A stretch of DNA of 64,000 nt from PFJX01 sp964393825 (GTDB lineage Bacteria > Pseudomonadota > Gammaproteobacteria > Burkholderiales > Thiobacillaceae). Shown piece by piece: positions 8,877 to 16,613 of the stretch. Every line of letters begins with the position of its first letter. Positions within the stretch are counted from its first letter, which is position 1. The stretch spans positions 1 through 64,000 of the forward strand of contig CAYMUY010000012.1 in assembly GCA_964393825.1 (NCBI GenBank), read 5' to 3'. The notes under the pieces were generated by a model, which had not been told where the DNA came from, did not search any database, and was given only the letters and a program-made list of their open reading frames with translations. Made by a program: the position numbers and the translations under genes.

Positions 8877-9387
8877 CCGGATCGCTGCTGTTCTTTGGAC
8901 GGATCACTGCGCGCACCCGGCCCGGTGTGCCGCCGATGCTGCCCTGGGCCTGGAAGTATTCGGTCTTGCCGTCATAGCTGATGAAGTTGCCGCGGAGGTC
9001 GTCGTCGCCGCGTTTCAGGCGCGCCTGGCCGGTCAGTTTCAACTTTTCACCCGGGCCATCGTATTCCAGGCGGTTGGCCCAACCCTCGGCATATTCATCC
9101 TTGCCCTCGAGTTTCTGGCGGAAATATACCTGCTTGCCAGAGGCTTCGCCGCTGGCGAAGCCCTGATCGTCCTGGCGTACATCGATGCGGTCGGCGGTGA
9201 TCAGCAGGGTCCCCTGGCTGAGCACGACATGGCCCTCATAGATGGCGAGCTTGCGGGCATCGTCTACCCGCGCGCTGTCGGATTCGATGTTGACCGGCTT
9301 GTTCTTGTCGGCCTTTTCCGCCCACACGGGCTGGCCGATCGAGAGAAGCAGGGCGAACAGGAGACAGGTCTCAGTGTGATTTTTCAT
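8857..9387 (-). CDS. lptA: LPS transport periplasmic protein LptA
   Basis: Periplasmic bridge protein that carries LPS from LptC to LptD at the outer membrane. The 176-residue product starts with a signal peptide (MKNHTETCLLFALLLSIGQP, cleavage after VWA) and has an OstA-like beta-jellyroll (VNIESDSARVDD, YEGHVVLSQGTL, ADRIDV). A much longer open frame runs upstream, but only the ATG at 9387 gives the signal peptide. The start lies inside the end of lptC (overlap of 17 bases), indicating coupling. Confidence 0.95.
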   Translation of the reverse strand: MKNHTETCLLFALLLSIGQPVWAEKADKNKPVNIESDSARVDDARKLAIYEGHVVLSQGTLLITADRIDVRQDDQGFASGEASGKQVYFRQKLEGKDEYAEGWANRLEYDGPGEKLKLTGQARLKRGDDDLRGNFISYDGKTEYFQAQGSIGGTPGRVRAVIRPKNSSDPVAAGKP

Positions 9388-9946
9388 AAATTCCTCGAAC
9401 GCCGCCGGTGAGTTCCAGCCGCTGGTTGCGTTCATCCGCATAGAGGCCACCGGCATGGAGGGCCGAATTGCCCTGACGCAGGGTGATGGGTTTGTCGCTG
9501 TTGAGTATGCCTGCATCGGGTACCACGCGCAGATGTTCACCGGTCAGGATGAAGGCGGATTGCGCGGGCGTTGCGCCACGGATGGCGCGGACATCGCCGA
9601 GGAAATGAATGCTGTCACGATCTCCGAAAATCAGGCCACGCCGGGCGCCGACCTCGATCGGCGCCCGCTTCGCGGTGGTCAGGTGGAACAGGGGGTGATC
9701 CAGTTCGCTGGTGTCATCGTCCATGTAGTGGATCATGCGTTGCGCGGTGAGCAGGTGTCGCGGTCGGCCCGCAAGATCGAATGTGCGCACCTTGAATTGT
9801 TCGACGATGTAATCGGGATCATGGGCAAAGCCGGTATTGTCCGCCAGCGTGGGCGCCTTGGCCAACTGGTTCAGCCAGGCGCTCATCAGCGCCAGCATGG
9901 CCGCCAGGGCGAGCGGCAACCAGTGCACATGATGTCCGCCGGTCAT
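9371..9946 (-). CDS. lptC: LPS export membrane protein LptC
   Basis: Bitopic inner-membrane protein linking the LptB2FG transporter with LptA. The 191-residue protein has one N-terminal membrane segment (about residues 8-26) followed by a periplasmic LptC/OstA-like fold (TFDLAGRPRHLLTAQRMIHY, DTSELDHPLF). The start overlaps the kdsC stop by four bases (ATGA), and the end overlaps lptA, so the kdsD-kdsC-lptC-lptA-lptB genes form a tight operon coupling Kdo synthesis and LPS export. Confidence 0.95.
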   Translation of the reverse strand: MTGGHHVHWLPLALAAMLALMSAWLNQLAKAPTLADNTGFAHDPDYIVEQFKVRTFDLAGRPRHLLTAQRMIHYMDDDTSELDHPLFHLTTAKRAPIEVGARRGLIFGDRDSIHFLGDVRAIRGATPAQSAFILTGEHLRVVPDAGILNSDKPITLRQGNSALHAGGLYADERNQRLELTGGVRGIYEKSH

Positions 9947-10473
9947 CGGTCGTAGAGCGCCAGTTGCGCGTCCCAGGTGCCCTGGGCACGCATGATCATT
10001 TCACAGGCTTCACGCGCGGCGCCATGTCCGGCACCGGCGCGGGTGATGTAGTGGCTGCGCGCCTTCACCTCTTCGGGGGCATCCGGCACGCTGATCGCCA
10101 GGCCGCAGCGGCGCAGCACCGGCAGATCCACCACGTCGTCGCCCATGTAGGCGATCTGCGACGGCGCGAGATTGACGCTGGCGAGCAGCTTGTTGAAGGC
10201 TTCCAGCTTGTCTTCAGCGCCCTGGAACAGATGCGCGATGCCGAGATTGCGCGCGCGGAACAGGACGACTTGCGAGGTGCGCCCGGTGATGATGCCCGTC
10301 TCCACGCCGGTGGCGCGCAGCATTTTTATGCCGTGGCCGTCGCGCGAATTGAAGGCCTTGTATTCCTGGCCGTCGTCCCCGAAAAAAAGACTGCCGTCGG
10401 TCAGCACACCGTCGACATCGAACACGATCATGCGCACGGCGCGCGCGCGTTCCTGAATGTCTTCCCGGCTCAT
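9943..10473 (-). CDS. kdsC: 3-deoxy-D-manno-octulosonate 8-phosphate phosphatase
   Basis: HAD-superfamily phosphatase that releases Kdo from Kdo-8-phosphate. The 176-residue protein has the nucleophile motif FDVDGVLTDG (Asp19, Asp21), the conserved NSRDGHGIKML segment and the GDDVVDLP acidic motif. It is the compact capless KdsC type. It overlaps kdsD by four bases upstream and lptC by four bases downstream, consistent with one transcript for inner-core LPS supply. Confidence 0.96.
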   Translation of the reverse strand: MSREDIQERARAVRMIVFDVDGVLTDGSLFFGDDGQEYKAFNSRDGHGIKMLRATGVETGIITGRTSQVVLFRARNLGIAHLFQGAEDKLEAFNKLLASVNLAPSQIAYMGDDVVDLPVLRRCGLAISVPDAPEEVKARSHYITRAGAGHGAAREACEMIMRAQGTWDAQLALYDR

Positions 10474-11456
10474 ACCACCCCTGCGCGAAGAAGGTCATGC
10501 ATGTTGAGTGCTCCACTGATCTGTCCAGCCGTATTGACGGCAAGCAGGCCGTTGATCTTGAATTCTTCCATCATCCGTACCGCTTCCACCGCCAGGGCAT
10601 CTTCGGCGATGGTGCGGGGACTGCGCTTCATCACGTCCACAATCGACGCGCTGCGCACATCCACATCGTTGTCCAGCAGGCGGCGCAGGTCGCCGTCGGT
10701 AAAAATGCCCAGCAGGTGACGGTCGTCATCGACGATCGCGGTCATGCCAAGGCCCTTGCGCGTCATTTCCAGCAGCGCATCCTTGAGGCTGGCTCCCACA
10801 CCCACCACAGGCAGCGCCGCGTCCTTGTGCATCAGGTCGCGCACATGTACCAACAGGCGACGACCCAGGGCACCACCGGGGTGGGTGCGGGCAAAGTCCT
10901 CCGCCGTGAATCCGCGGGCATAGAGGACGGCCACCGCCAGGGCGTCACCCAGCGCCAGCGCCGCCGTGGTGCTGGCGGTGGGGGCCAGGTTGAGCGGACA
11001 GGCTTCCTGCGCGACACTGGCATCGAGGTGGATATCCGCCTCGCGCGCCAGGGTGGAAGCGGGGTTGCCGGTCATGCTGATCAGACGCGCGCCGCGTCGC
11101 TTCAGCAGCGGCACGATGGCGGCGATTTCCGCGCTTTCACCAGAGTTGGACAGGGCGATGACCACATCCTGACCGGTAATCATGCCGAGGTCGCCATGGC
11201 TGGCCTCCGCCGGGTGCATGAAGAAGGCCGGAGTGCCGGTACTGGCCAGGGTGGCCGCGATCTTGCCGCCGATATGCCCGGATTTGCCCATGCCGGAGAC
11301 CACCACGCGGCCCTGGCAGCCAAGCAGCAGGGCGACCGCCTCCGGGAAGGCGTGGTCCAGACGATCACGCAGGCGGTTGACGGCGCTGGCCTCGATTTCT
11401 AGCGTGCGCCGCGCGAGTGCGAGGATGTCGGCGGGGGAAGTGGTTGGGGATGTCAT
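10470..11456 (-). CDS. kdsD: Arabinose-5-phosphate isomerase
   Basis: Converts ribulose-5-phosphate to arabinose-5-phosphate, the first step to Kdo. The 328-residue protein has an N-terminal SIS domain (GRVVVSGMGKSGHIGGKIAATL, TPAFFMHPAEASHGDLG, ALSNSGES) and two C-terminal CBS domains. The open frame extends 40 codons upstream, but ATG 11456 gives the family's usual N-terminus, so I chose it. First gene of the LPS operon; only 40 bases separate it from the divergent Kef-type gene, so both promoters must lie in or near that gap. Confidence 0.96.
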   Translation of the reverse strand: MTSPTTSPADILALARRTLEIEASAVNRLRDRLDHAFPEAVALLLGCQGRVVVSGMGKSGHIGGKIAATLASTGTPAFFMHPAEASHGDLGMITGQDVVIALSNSGESAEIAAIVPLLKRRGARLISMTGNPASTLAREADIHLDASVAQEACPLNLAPTASTTAALALGDALAVAVLYARGFTAEDFARTHPGGALGRRLLVHVRDLMHKDAALPVVGVGASLKDALLEMTRKGLGMTAIVDDDRHLLGIFTDGDLRRLLDNDVDVRSASIVDVMKRSPRTIAEDALAVEAVRMMEEFKINGLLAVNTAGQISGALNMHDLLRAGVV

Positions 11457-11496
11457 AATGGGCCGTGAGTATAGCCCCCTAGCCGTAGCACACTCC

Positions 11497-13455
11497 ATGC
11501 CCAGTACCCTTGAGCTCACCCTGATTCTGCTCGCCAGCGGCGTTTTTGCCGTGGCCTGGCTGAAAGCGATCGGCATGCCCGCGCTGGTTGGCTATGTGCT
11601 GATCGGTGCCGCCATGGCGCCTTTCCTGCCGCGCCTCAGCCACGATTCGCCGGCCAGCCACCTGGCGGAATTCGGCGTGGTCTTCCTGATGTTCTCGATC
11701 GGCCTGGAATTCTCCCTGTCCCACCTGAAGACCATGCGCCAGGCGGTGTTCGGCCTCGGCGGCATGCAGGTCGGACTGACCATGTTCATTGTCATGTCCC
11801 TGGGCTTGTTGTTTTCCCTGCCCTGGGAGCAAGGCCTGGCCCTCGGGGGTGTGCTGGCCATGTCGTCCACCGCCATCGTCAGCAAGATGCTCTCCGAGCG
11901 CGACGAACTGGGCAGTGATCATGGCCGCCTGATCCTCGGCATCCTCCTGTTCCAGGACCTCGCCGTGGCGCCGCTGATCATTTTCGTGCCCGCACTGGCG
12001 CAGAGTGCGGGCCTTGGCGAAGCGCTGCTGCATGCCAGCCTGAAGGCGGCCCTGGTGCTGGCCCTGATCCTGGTGCTCGGGCAACGCCTGATGCGGCCCT
12101 GGTTCCACTGGATCGCCCAGGCCAAGTCCGCCGAATTGTTCATGCTCAACGTCCTGCTGATCACCCTCGGTCTGGCTTACGTTACCGATCGGGCGGGGCT
12201 CTCCCTCGCCCTGGGGGCCTTCCTCGCCGGCGTCCTGATCGCCGAGACCGAATATCGCTACCAGGTGGAATCCGACATCCGCCCCTTCCGCGACGTGCTC
12301 ATGGGGCTGTTCTTCGTTTCCATCGGCCTGATGCTCGACCTCGGCGTGGTGGCGAGGAACTGGGGACAAGTGCTGGGCATCATGATGGCGGTGGTCGTCG
12401 GCAAGTTGCTGCTGGTGTCGCTGCTGACCGGGTTGTTCGTCCGTTCCTGGCCGGTCGTGCTGCGGGTTGGCCTGGGTCTGGCGCAGGCGGGTGAGTTTGG
12501 TTTTGTCTTGCTGGCGCTGACCCTGGGGAGCGGTCTCATCGAGGCCGAACTGCATCAGACCCTCCTCGCCGCGATGGTGCTTTCGATGCTGTTCGCGCCG
12601 CTCATCGTGGTGCTTGGCAACACCCTGGCGACCCGTCTCGAGGGCGGTGCCTGGGTGGAACAGGCGCGTGATGTGCACGAGATCGCCGCGCGCGCATTCG
12701 GTATCCAGAAACACGTCATCGTCTGTGGCTATGGCCGCAGCGGACAGAGCCTGGCGCGCCTGCTGGAATCGGAGAATGTTCCCTTCATCGCCCTGGATGA
12801 TGATCCTCGCCGGGTCCATGCCGCCGCCCAGGCGGGCGACCGGGTGGTGTTCGGCGATGCCTCTCGCGCCGAAGTCCTCACGGCGGCGGGCGTGCATCGT
12901 GCCCGTGCGGTGGTGATCAGCTTCGCCCACTCGCCTTCCGCGCACAAGGTGCTGGCCACCGTCCAGCAATTGAAACCCGACGTGCCGGTGATCGTGCGCA
13001 CTGTCGACGAGACCGACCTCGACGCCCTGCGCGAGGCCGGCGCGGCCGAAGTGGTTCCGGAAGTCATCGAAGGTGCGCTCATGCTCGGCTCGCAGACCCT
13101 GCTCATGGCAGGCGTGCCGCTGGCGCGGGTGCTCAAGCGTATTCGAATGGTGCGTGAAGCCCGCTACGGCGCCATGCGCGGCTATTTCCGCGGCCTGACC
13201 GATGAGCTCGATGACGAGAACGGGGGCGAGCGGCTGGCCTCCCTTCTGGTCAACGCCAAGCTGGGTGCGGGTGGCAAGTCACTGCGCGAACTCGACCTGG
13301 AAAATCTTGGCGCCACCCTCGTCAATCTGCGCCGCCGTGGCGTCCATGGCTTCAAATATGGACCCGATACCCTCTTGATGGCAGGCGATATCCTTATCCT
13401 GCGCGGTGAGCCGGAAGCCCTGTCGGCTGCGGAAATGCGTCTGGCGGAAGGGTAG
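11497..13455 (+). CDS. Kef-type monovalent cation:proton antiporter with TrkA domains
   Basis: Predicted K+/H+ antiporter of the CPA2 family, similar to YbaL/KefB. The 652-residue protein has about 12 membrane segments in residues 5-390 (for example FGVVFLMFSIGLEFSL, GAFLAGVLIAETEYR), a TrkA-N/RCK domain starting at HVIVCGYGRSGQSLARLL, and a TrkA-C domain at the C-terminus. The open frame starts far upstream, inside kdsD on the other strand; ATG 11497 is the natural start because it gives the conserved membrane N-terminus. Divergent from kdsD, an arrangement seen in other betaproteobacteria. Ion specificity is not shown by the sequence. Confidence 0.92.
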   Translation: MPSTLELTLILLASGVFAVAWLKAIGMPALVGYVLIGAAMAPFLPRLSHDSPASHLAEFGVVFLMFSIGLEFSLSHLKTMRQAVFGLGGMQVGLTMFIVMSLGLLFSLPWEQGLALGGVLAMSSTAIVSKMLSERDELGSDHGRLILGILLFQDLAVAPLIIFVPALAQSAGLGEALLHASLKAALVLALILVLGQRLMRPWFHWIAQAKSAELFMLNVLLITLGLAYVTDRAGLSLALGAFLAGVLIAETEYRYQVESDIRPFRDVLMGLFFVSIGLMLDLGVVARNWGQVLGIMMAVVVGKLLLVSLLTGLFVRSWPVVLRVGLGLAQAGEFGFVLLALTLGSGLIEAELHQTLLAAMVLSMLFAPLIVVLGNTLATRLEGGAWVEQARDVHEIAARAFGIQKHVIVCGYGRSGQSLARLLESENVPFIALDDDPRRVHAAAQAGDRVVFGDASRAEVLTAAGVHRARAVVISFAHSPSAHKVLATVQQLKPDVPVIVRTVDETDLDALREAGAAEVVPEVIEGALMLGSQTLLMAGVPLARVLKRIRMVREARYGAMRGYFRGLTDELDDENGGERLASLLVNAKLGAGGKSLRELDLENLGATLVNLRRRGVHGFKYGPDTLLMAGDILILRGEPEALSAAEMRLAEG

Positions 13456-13636
13456 CGAGGCGGTCGTATGCAGCGCCGGCATCTTGCCGGCCGTTTTCAA
13501 GCTGGTGGCAAGCGAATCCACGGGCGCTCATCCTTAGCGCGTCCACTTGCAGCGCGAACGACCCGGTCCGTGAGCCGGCCCGCATCCTGGCGCGTGGGTT
13601 TTCATGCATCGCGATGCGCGGTGGGGCAATTGAAAT

Positions 13637-13666
13637 GCAAAACGCCCCATGGTCGGGGCGTTTTGC
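13637..13666. terminator. Rho-independent terminator, possibly bidirectional
   Basis: Perfect 12-base inverted repeat (13637-13648 and 13655-13666) with a six-base loop. The arm ends are A-rich or T-rich, so each strand has a short U run. It lies between the ends of the Kef-type gene (+) and the ComEA-like gene (-), which converge here. Confidence 0.85.
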
Positions 13667-13683
13667 GTGATACATACAACAGC

Positions 13684-13962
13684 TTATTTCTTGCCAGCCT
13701 CGGGCTTGGCCGCGCCAACGGCCAGTTCACCCTTCAACTTCGCCACGCTGGCCTTGCCGAAACCCTTTACCTCGGTCAACGCTTCCATGCTCTTGAACGG
13801 CCCGTTCTTCTGGCGATATTCCATGATTGCCTTCGCCTTGGCTGGGCCGATACCCTTCACCGCCTCAAGCTCGGACTGCGTCGCCGTATTGATATCCACC
13901 GCCGCCCAGGCGGAAACCGAAAGCAGCAGACCTGCGAGCAGACTCCCAAACCATTTCTTCAT
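13684..13962 (-). CDS. ComEA-family helix-hairpin-helix protein
   Basis: Exported DNA-binding protein of the ComEA type. The 92-residue protein has a signal peptide (MKKWFGSLLAGLLLSVSAWA), then a tandem helix-hairpin-helix domain beginning VDINTATQSELEAVKGIG and continuing with FKSMEALTEVKGFG, and a short lysine-rich tail. ComEA binds incoming DNA during natural transformation in many bacteria, but short single-domain paralogues are widespread and not always competence genes. It stands alone, with a terminator on its 3' side. Confidence 0.88.
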   Translation of the reverse strand: MKKWFGSLLAGLLLSVSAWAAVDINTATQSELEAVKGIGPAKAKAIMEYRQKNGPFKSMEALTEVKGFGKASVAKLKGELAVGAAKPEAGKK

Positions 13963-14034
13963 GATGACCTCCGTGTCATTTGATCGCGCCGGGGATCGGC
14001 GCGGTAGAAATCTACTACGGAGGCGGAAAAAAGA

Positions 14035-14064
14035 AAACGGGCGCGGCGCAAGCCGCGCCCGTTT
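14035..14064 (-). terminator. Rho-independent terminator after the DUF1640-like gene
   Basis: Perfect 13-base arms (14035-14047, 14052-14064) with loop GCAA; read on the minus strand the stem is followed by a T-rich stretch. It lies 26 bases past the end of the frameshifted gene. Its arms are identical in sequence to those of the terminator at 14391-14420. Confidence 0.85.
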
Positions 14065-14090
14065 CGACTACTTTTTTATGAGTCGGGGGC

Positions 14091-14338
14091 TCAGAAAAAC
14101 TGCTTGGCGAAGTTGGCGACAGCGATCGCGATCAGCACACCCATCATCCATTGAAGTAAGTTAAGATCGGCGTGGATGGGGACCAGTGCAATTTGGAAGT
14201 CTTTGCGGGTGACAAGTTCCGTCTCGTCAATGGCGGCCCGCATCGCGTCCGTCAACCCCTCTGCTTGAGTTTGGTTGAATCCTGCTTCCTGCACAGTTTG
14301 CGAACAAATTTGTGTGCATCAAATGTGATTGATGCCAT
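14091..14338 (-). pseudogene. DUF1640-like coiled-coil membrane protein gene, frameshifted
   Basis: The apparent open frame (14091-14294, 67 residues from GTG) lacks a normal start. Reading from ATG 14338, which has a strong AAGGAGAG site, gives MASITFDAHKFVRKL, the typical N-terminus of DUF1640-like proteins, but the frame then stops after 28 codons. Removing two bases (an apparent duplicated TG near 14294-14298) joins it to QEAGFNQTQAEGLTDAMRAA, followed by a coiled-coil and a C-terminal membrane segment (about the last 20 residues). I call it a frameshifted gene; sequencing error or programmed frameshifting remain possible. Confidence 0.7.
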
Positions 14339-14390
14339 GGCGACTCTCCTTCGACGGCAACTGTATCAGTCATCCCTCCCATATAAAACA

Positions 14391-14420
14391 AAACGGGCGC
14401 GGCTTACGCCGCGCCCGTTT
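14391..14420 (-). terminator. Rho-independent terminator of the porin gene
   Basis: Perfect 13-base arms (14391-14403, 14408-14420) with loop TTAC; on the minus strand it is followed by TTTTGTTTTAT. It starts 32 bases past the porin stop codon. Confidence 0.9.
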
Positions 14421-14452
14421 CAACACTGCTTCAGATCAGGCTTGAGGCCGGA

Positions 14453-15469
14453 TTAGAAGTCGTGGTTCAGACCCATGGTCCAGACGTTGGCCTTGACGTC
14501 GGCAACGGTGGCACGGGTGATCTTGTCATGGTCATAAGCGACGTAGGCGCTGGTGCGCTTGGACAGGCTGTAGACCGCGCCCAGGGTGGTACGGGCCAGA
14601 TCGGTGTCGCCAGCGGTTTCAGCGGCGGCGTTCACGTTACGCTTGCCGTACTGCAGGGCCAGGGTGATGGGGCCCATGCCGTAAGCGCCAGACAGCAGAT
14701 AGTTCTTGGCGGAACGGGTGCCGACGCCGTCTTGGCTTTCGTAGGTCGCGCCGACCTTGAAGTCGCCGAAGGTGTAGCCAGCGTTCAGTTTCCAGGCGGA
14801 CTCGTCAGCCAGGTCGTTGTGGTCTTCGTAACCAAAGGCAACGTTCAGGGGACCATTGCCGTACACCAGGGCCAGGGAGTAAGCATCGGCCAGGCTGTTC
14901 TTGTTGGTGCCAGCGGTGGTGGTTTCACCGGGGATCACGGCAACAGCAGCGTGGAAACCGCTCATGGTGGGGGAGACATAGGCGATGGCGTTGGTGGCGC
15001 GCATGTCGAAGTCGCCAGCACCGCCGGTCATGCCGTAGCCAATGATGCCGCCCTTGTTCTGGGAGTCGGCGGAGGTGTCGGCAAACAGGTCGGAAGAGCC
15101 GGCCAGCTTGTAGGGGGTGTCATGCTTGCCGAACAGAACGGTACCGAAGCCGCCGGACAGGCCGATGAAGGTGTTACGGGTGCCCAGGGTGGTGCCACCG
15201 ATGTTGGAGAACTGGCCGCTGCCGGAGGCGGTGCCCAGAGCGGTTTCCATCTGGTAGATGGCCTTCAGGCCACCGCCCAGGTCCTCGGAGCCCTTGATGC
15301 CGAGGCGGGAGGTTTGGTCGTTCAGCTGCCAGCTGTCGGCGGTGCCGGTGACGCTGACATGGTCAAGGGACAGGCGCATCTTGCCATACACGTCCACGTT
15401 GGAGGTGGCGGCGAAAGCGGGAGCGGCAAAGGTGCCAGCAACAGCCAGAGCGATCAGAGACTTTTTCAT
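14453..15469 (-). CDS. Trimeric Gram-negative porin
   Basis: Outer-membrane general diffusion porin, 338 residues. It begins with a signal peptide (MKKSLIALAVAGTFAAPAFA) and mature N-terminus ATSNVDVYGKMRLSLDH, typical of betaproteobacterial 16-strand porins (Porin_4 type). Alternating-strand segments such as SRLGIKGSEDLGGGLKAIYQ, NTFIGLSGGFGTVLFGKHDT and the constriction-loop region follow, and the chain ends in a C-terminal phenylalanine (NHDF), the outer-membrane insertion signal. Start has AGGAG upstream. Its 330-base leader contains a strong hairpin. Solute specificity is unknown. Confidence 0.95.
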   Translation of the reverse strand: MKKSLIALAVAGTFAAPAFAATSNVDVYGKMRLSLDHVSVTGTADSWQLNDQTSRLGIKGSEDLGGGLKAIYQMETALGTASGSGQFSNIGGTTLGTRNTFIGLSGGFGTVLFGKHDTPYKLAGSSDLFADTSADSQNKGGIIGYGMTGGAGDFDMRATNAIAYVSPTMSGFHAAVAVIPGETTTAGTNKNSLADAYSLALVYGNGPLNVAFGYEDHNDLADESAWKLNAGYTFGDFKVGATYESQDGVGTRSAKNYLLSGAYGMGPITLALQYGKRNVNAAAETAGDTDLARTTLGAVYSLSKRTSAYVAYDHDKITRATVADVKANVWTMGLNHDF

Positions 15470-15802
15470 GTGTGAAACTCCTATCAGGTTTGTGAAACGC
15501 TTCTGCCCTTTGCGGCGGCCTGGTTGCCCTTGCCTCCGCCCTGCTCAACCTTGAGCAGGGGGCCTAAAAAACCTCTCGCGCGAGAAGTTGGATCGCATTC
15601 TGCGCAACTCTTAACAGGAGGGGCAAATCCGGAATCTCTTTTCAAGTAATTTCTCAAGAGTGTTGTTGCTACGCTGCAACAGTCACCCTTGGCGCCGAGA
15701 AATGTTTTTCGCAAGGGGGCTTGCGTGTACGCGAAACGTGGGCTTGCGCTTGTTATCCGGCAGGCCGGCCTGCACGGCGCCGGGGTGTGTACAAGAGGGG
15801 AT
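15470..15802. other. Intergenic leader of the porin gene
   Basis: No convincing gene. It holds a perfect 10-base inverted repeat (15539-15548 and 15551-15560) followed on the plus side by CCTAAAAAA, and a 6-base inverted repeat (15664-15669, 15676-15681) that could be an operator. The minus-strand open frame of 76 codons here has no recognisable features. The porin promoter and trpC terminator should lie within it, but I could not place them with confidence. Confidence 0.5.
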
Positions 15803-16594
15803 TCAGATGGAGAACAACCGCGCCAGTTCCGCGCCGGGGTCCGTGGCTCTCATGAAGGCCTCGCCGACCAGGAAGGTGTCGACCTCGTGGGCGCGCATCA
15901 GGTTGACGCCGGCTGGAGTGAGGATGCCACTCTCGGTGATGACAATACGGTCGGCGGGGATGTGCTCCATCAGATCAATGGTGGTTTCCAGGCGGGTTTC
16001 GAAGGTGCGCAGGTTGCGGTTGTTGATGCCGATCAGGGGCGTGTCCAACTGCAATGCGGCTTCAAGTTCGTCGCCGTCGTGGCTTTCCACCAGCACGGCC
16101 ATGCCGAGGGCGTGGGCGAGGGCTTCCAGTTCCTGCATCTGCTCGAGCCTCAGCGCGGCGACGATGAGGAGGATGCAGTCGGCACCCATCGCGCGGGCTT
16201 CATAGACCTGATAGGGGTCGATCATGAAGTCCTTGCGCAACACCGGCAAAGCGCAGGCGTCGCGCGCCTGTTTCAGGTATTCCGGGGCGCCCTGGAAATA
16301 TTGCCGGTCGGTGAGCACGGAGAGGCAGGCCGCACCGCCTTTCTCATAGCTGGCCGCGATTTCCGCCGGGTTGAAATCGGCGCGGATGATCCCCTTGCTG
16401 GGGCTGGCCTTCTTGATTTCGGCGATGACGGCGGGGTGGCCGGCTGCGATCCTGGTGCGCAGCGCGCTGGTGAAGTCGCGCGCGGGCGGCGCCCATCCGG
16501 CGGCTTCGCGGACCACTTCAAGGGGCTCGACTTGCTTCGCTGCAGCGATTTCCTCGGCTTTGGTGGCGAGGATTTTTTCCAGGATGTCGGACAT
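15803..16594 (-). CDS. trpC: Indole-3-glycerol phosphate synthase
   Basis: Tryptophan biosynthesis enzyme that closes the indole ring from carboxyphenylaminodeoxyribulose phosphate. The 263-residue TIM-barrel has the family segments ILATKAEEIAAAK, IAEIKKASPSKG (catalytic lysine), VLRKDFMIDPYQVYEARAMG, IGINNRNL and the phosphate-binding TESGI. It is monofunctional. Here it is separated from other trp genes; the usual trpG and trpD are not in the window. It follows alr by 19 bases and may be co-transcribed with it. Confidence 0.97.
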   Translation of the reverse strand: MSDILEKILATKAEEIAAAKQVEPLEVVREAAGWAPPARDFTSALRTRIAAGHPAVIAEIKKASPSKGIIRADFNPAEIAASYEKGGAACLSVLTDRQYFQGAPEYLKQARDACALPVLRKDFMIDPYQVYEARAMGADCILLIVAALRLEQMQELEALAHALGMAVLVESHDGDELEAALQLDTPLIGINNRNLRTFETRLETTIDLMEHIPADRIVITESGILTPAGVNLMRAHEVDTFLVGEAFMRATDPGAELARLFSI

Positions 16595-16613
16595 GGCGGG
16601 GTTCCGTTAAGAC

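Noticed and set aside
11479..12969. 496-codon open frame on the minus strand
   Set aside because: It is antisense to the Kef-type gene and consists of low-complexity His, Gln and Gly residues without recognisable motifs.
15484..15714. 76-codon minus-strand frame in the porin leader
   Set aside because: It has no ribosome site or family features and overlaps the hairpin that looks regulatory.
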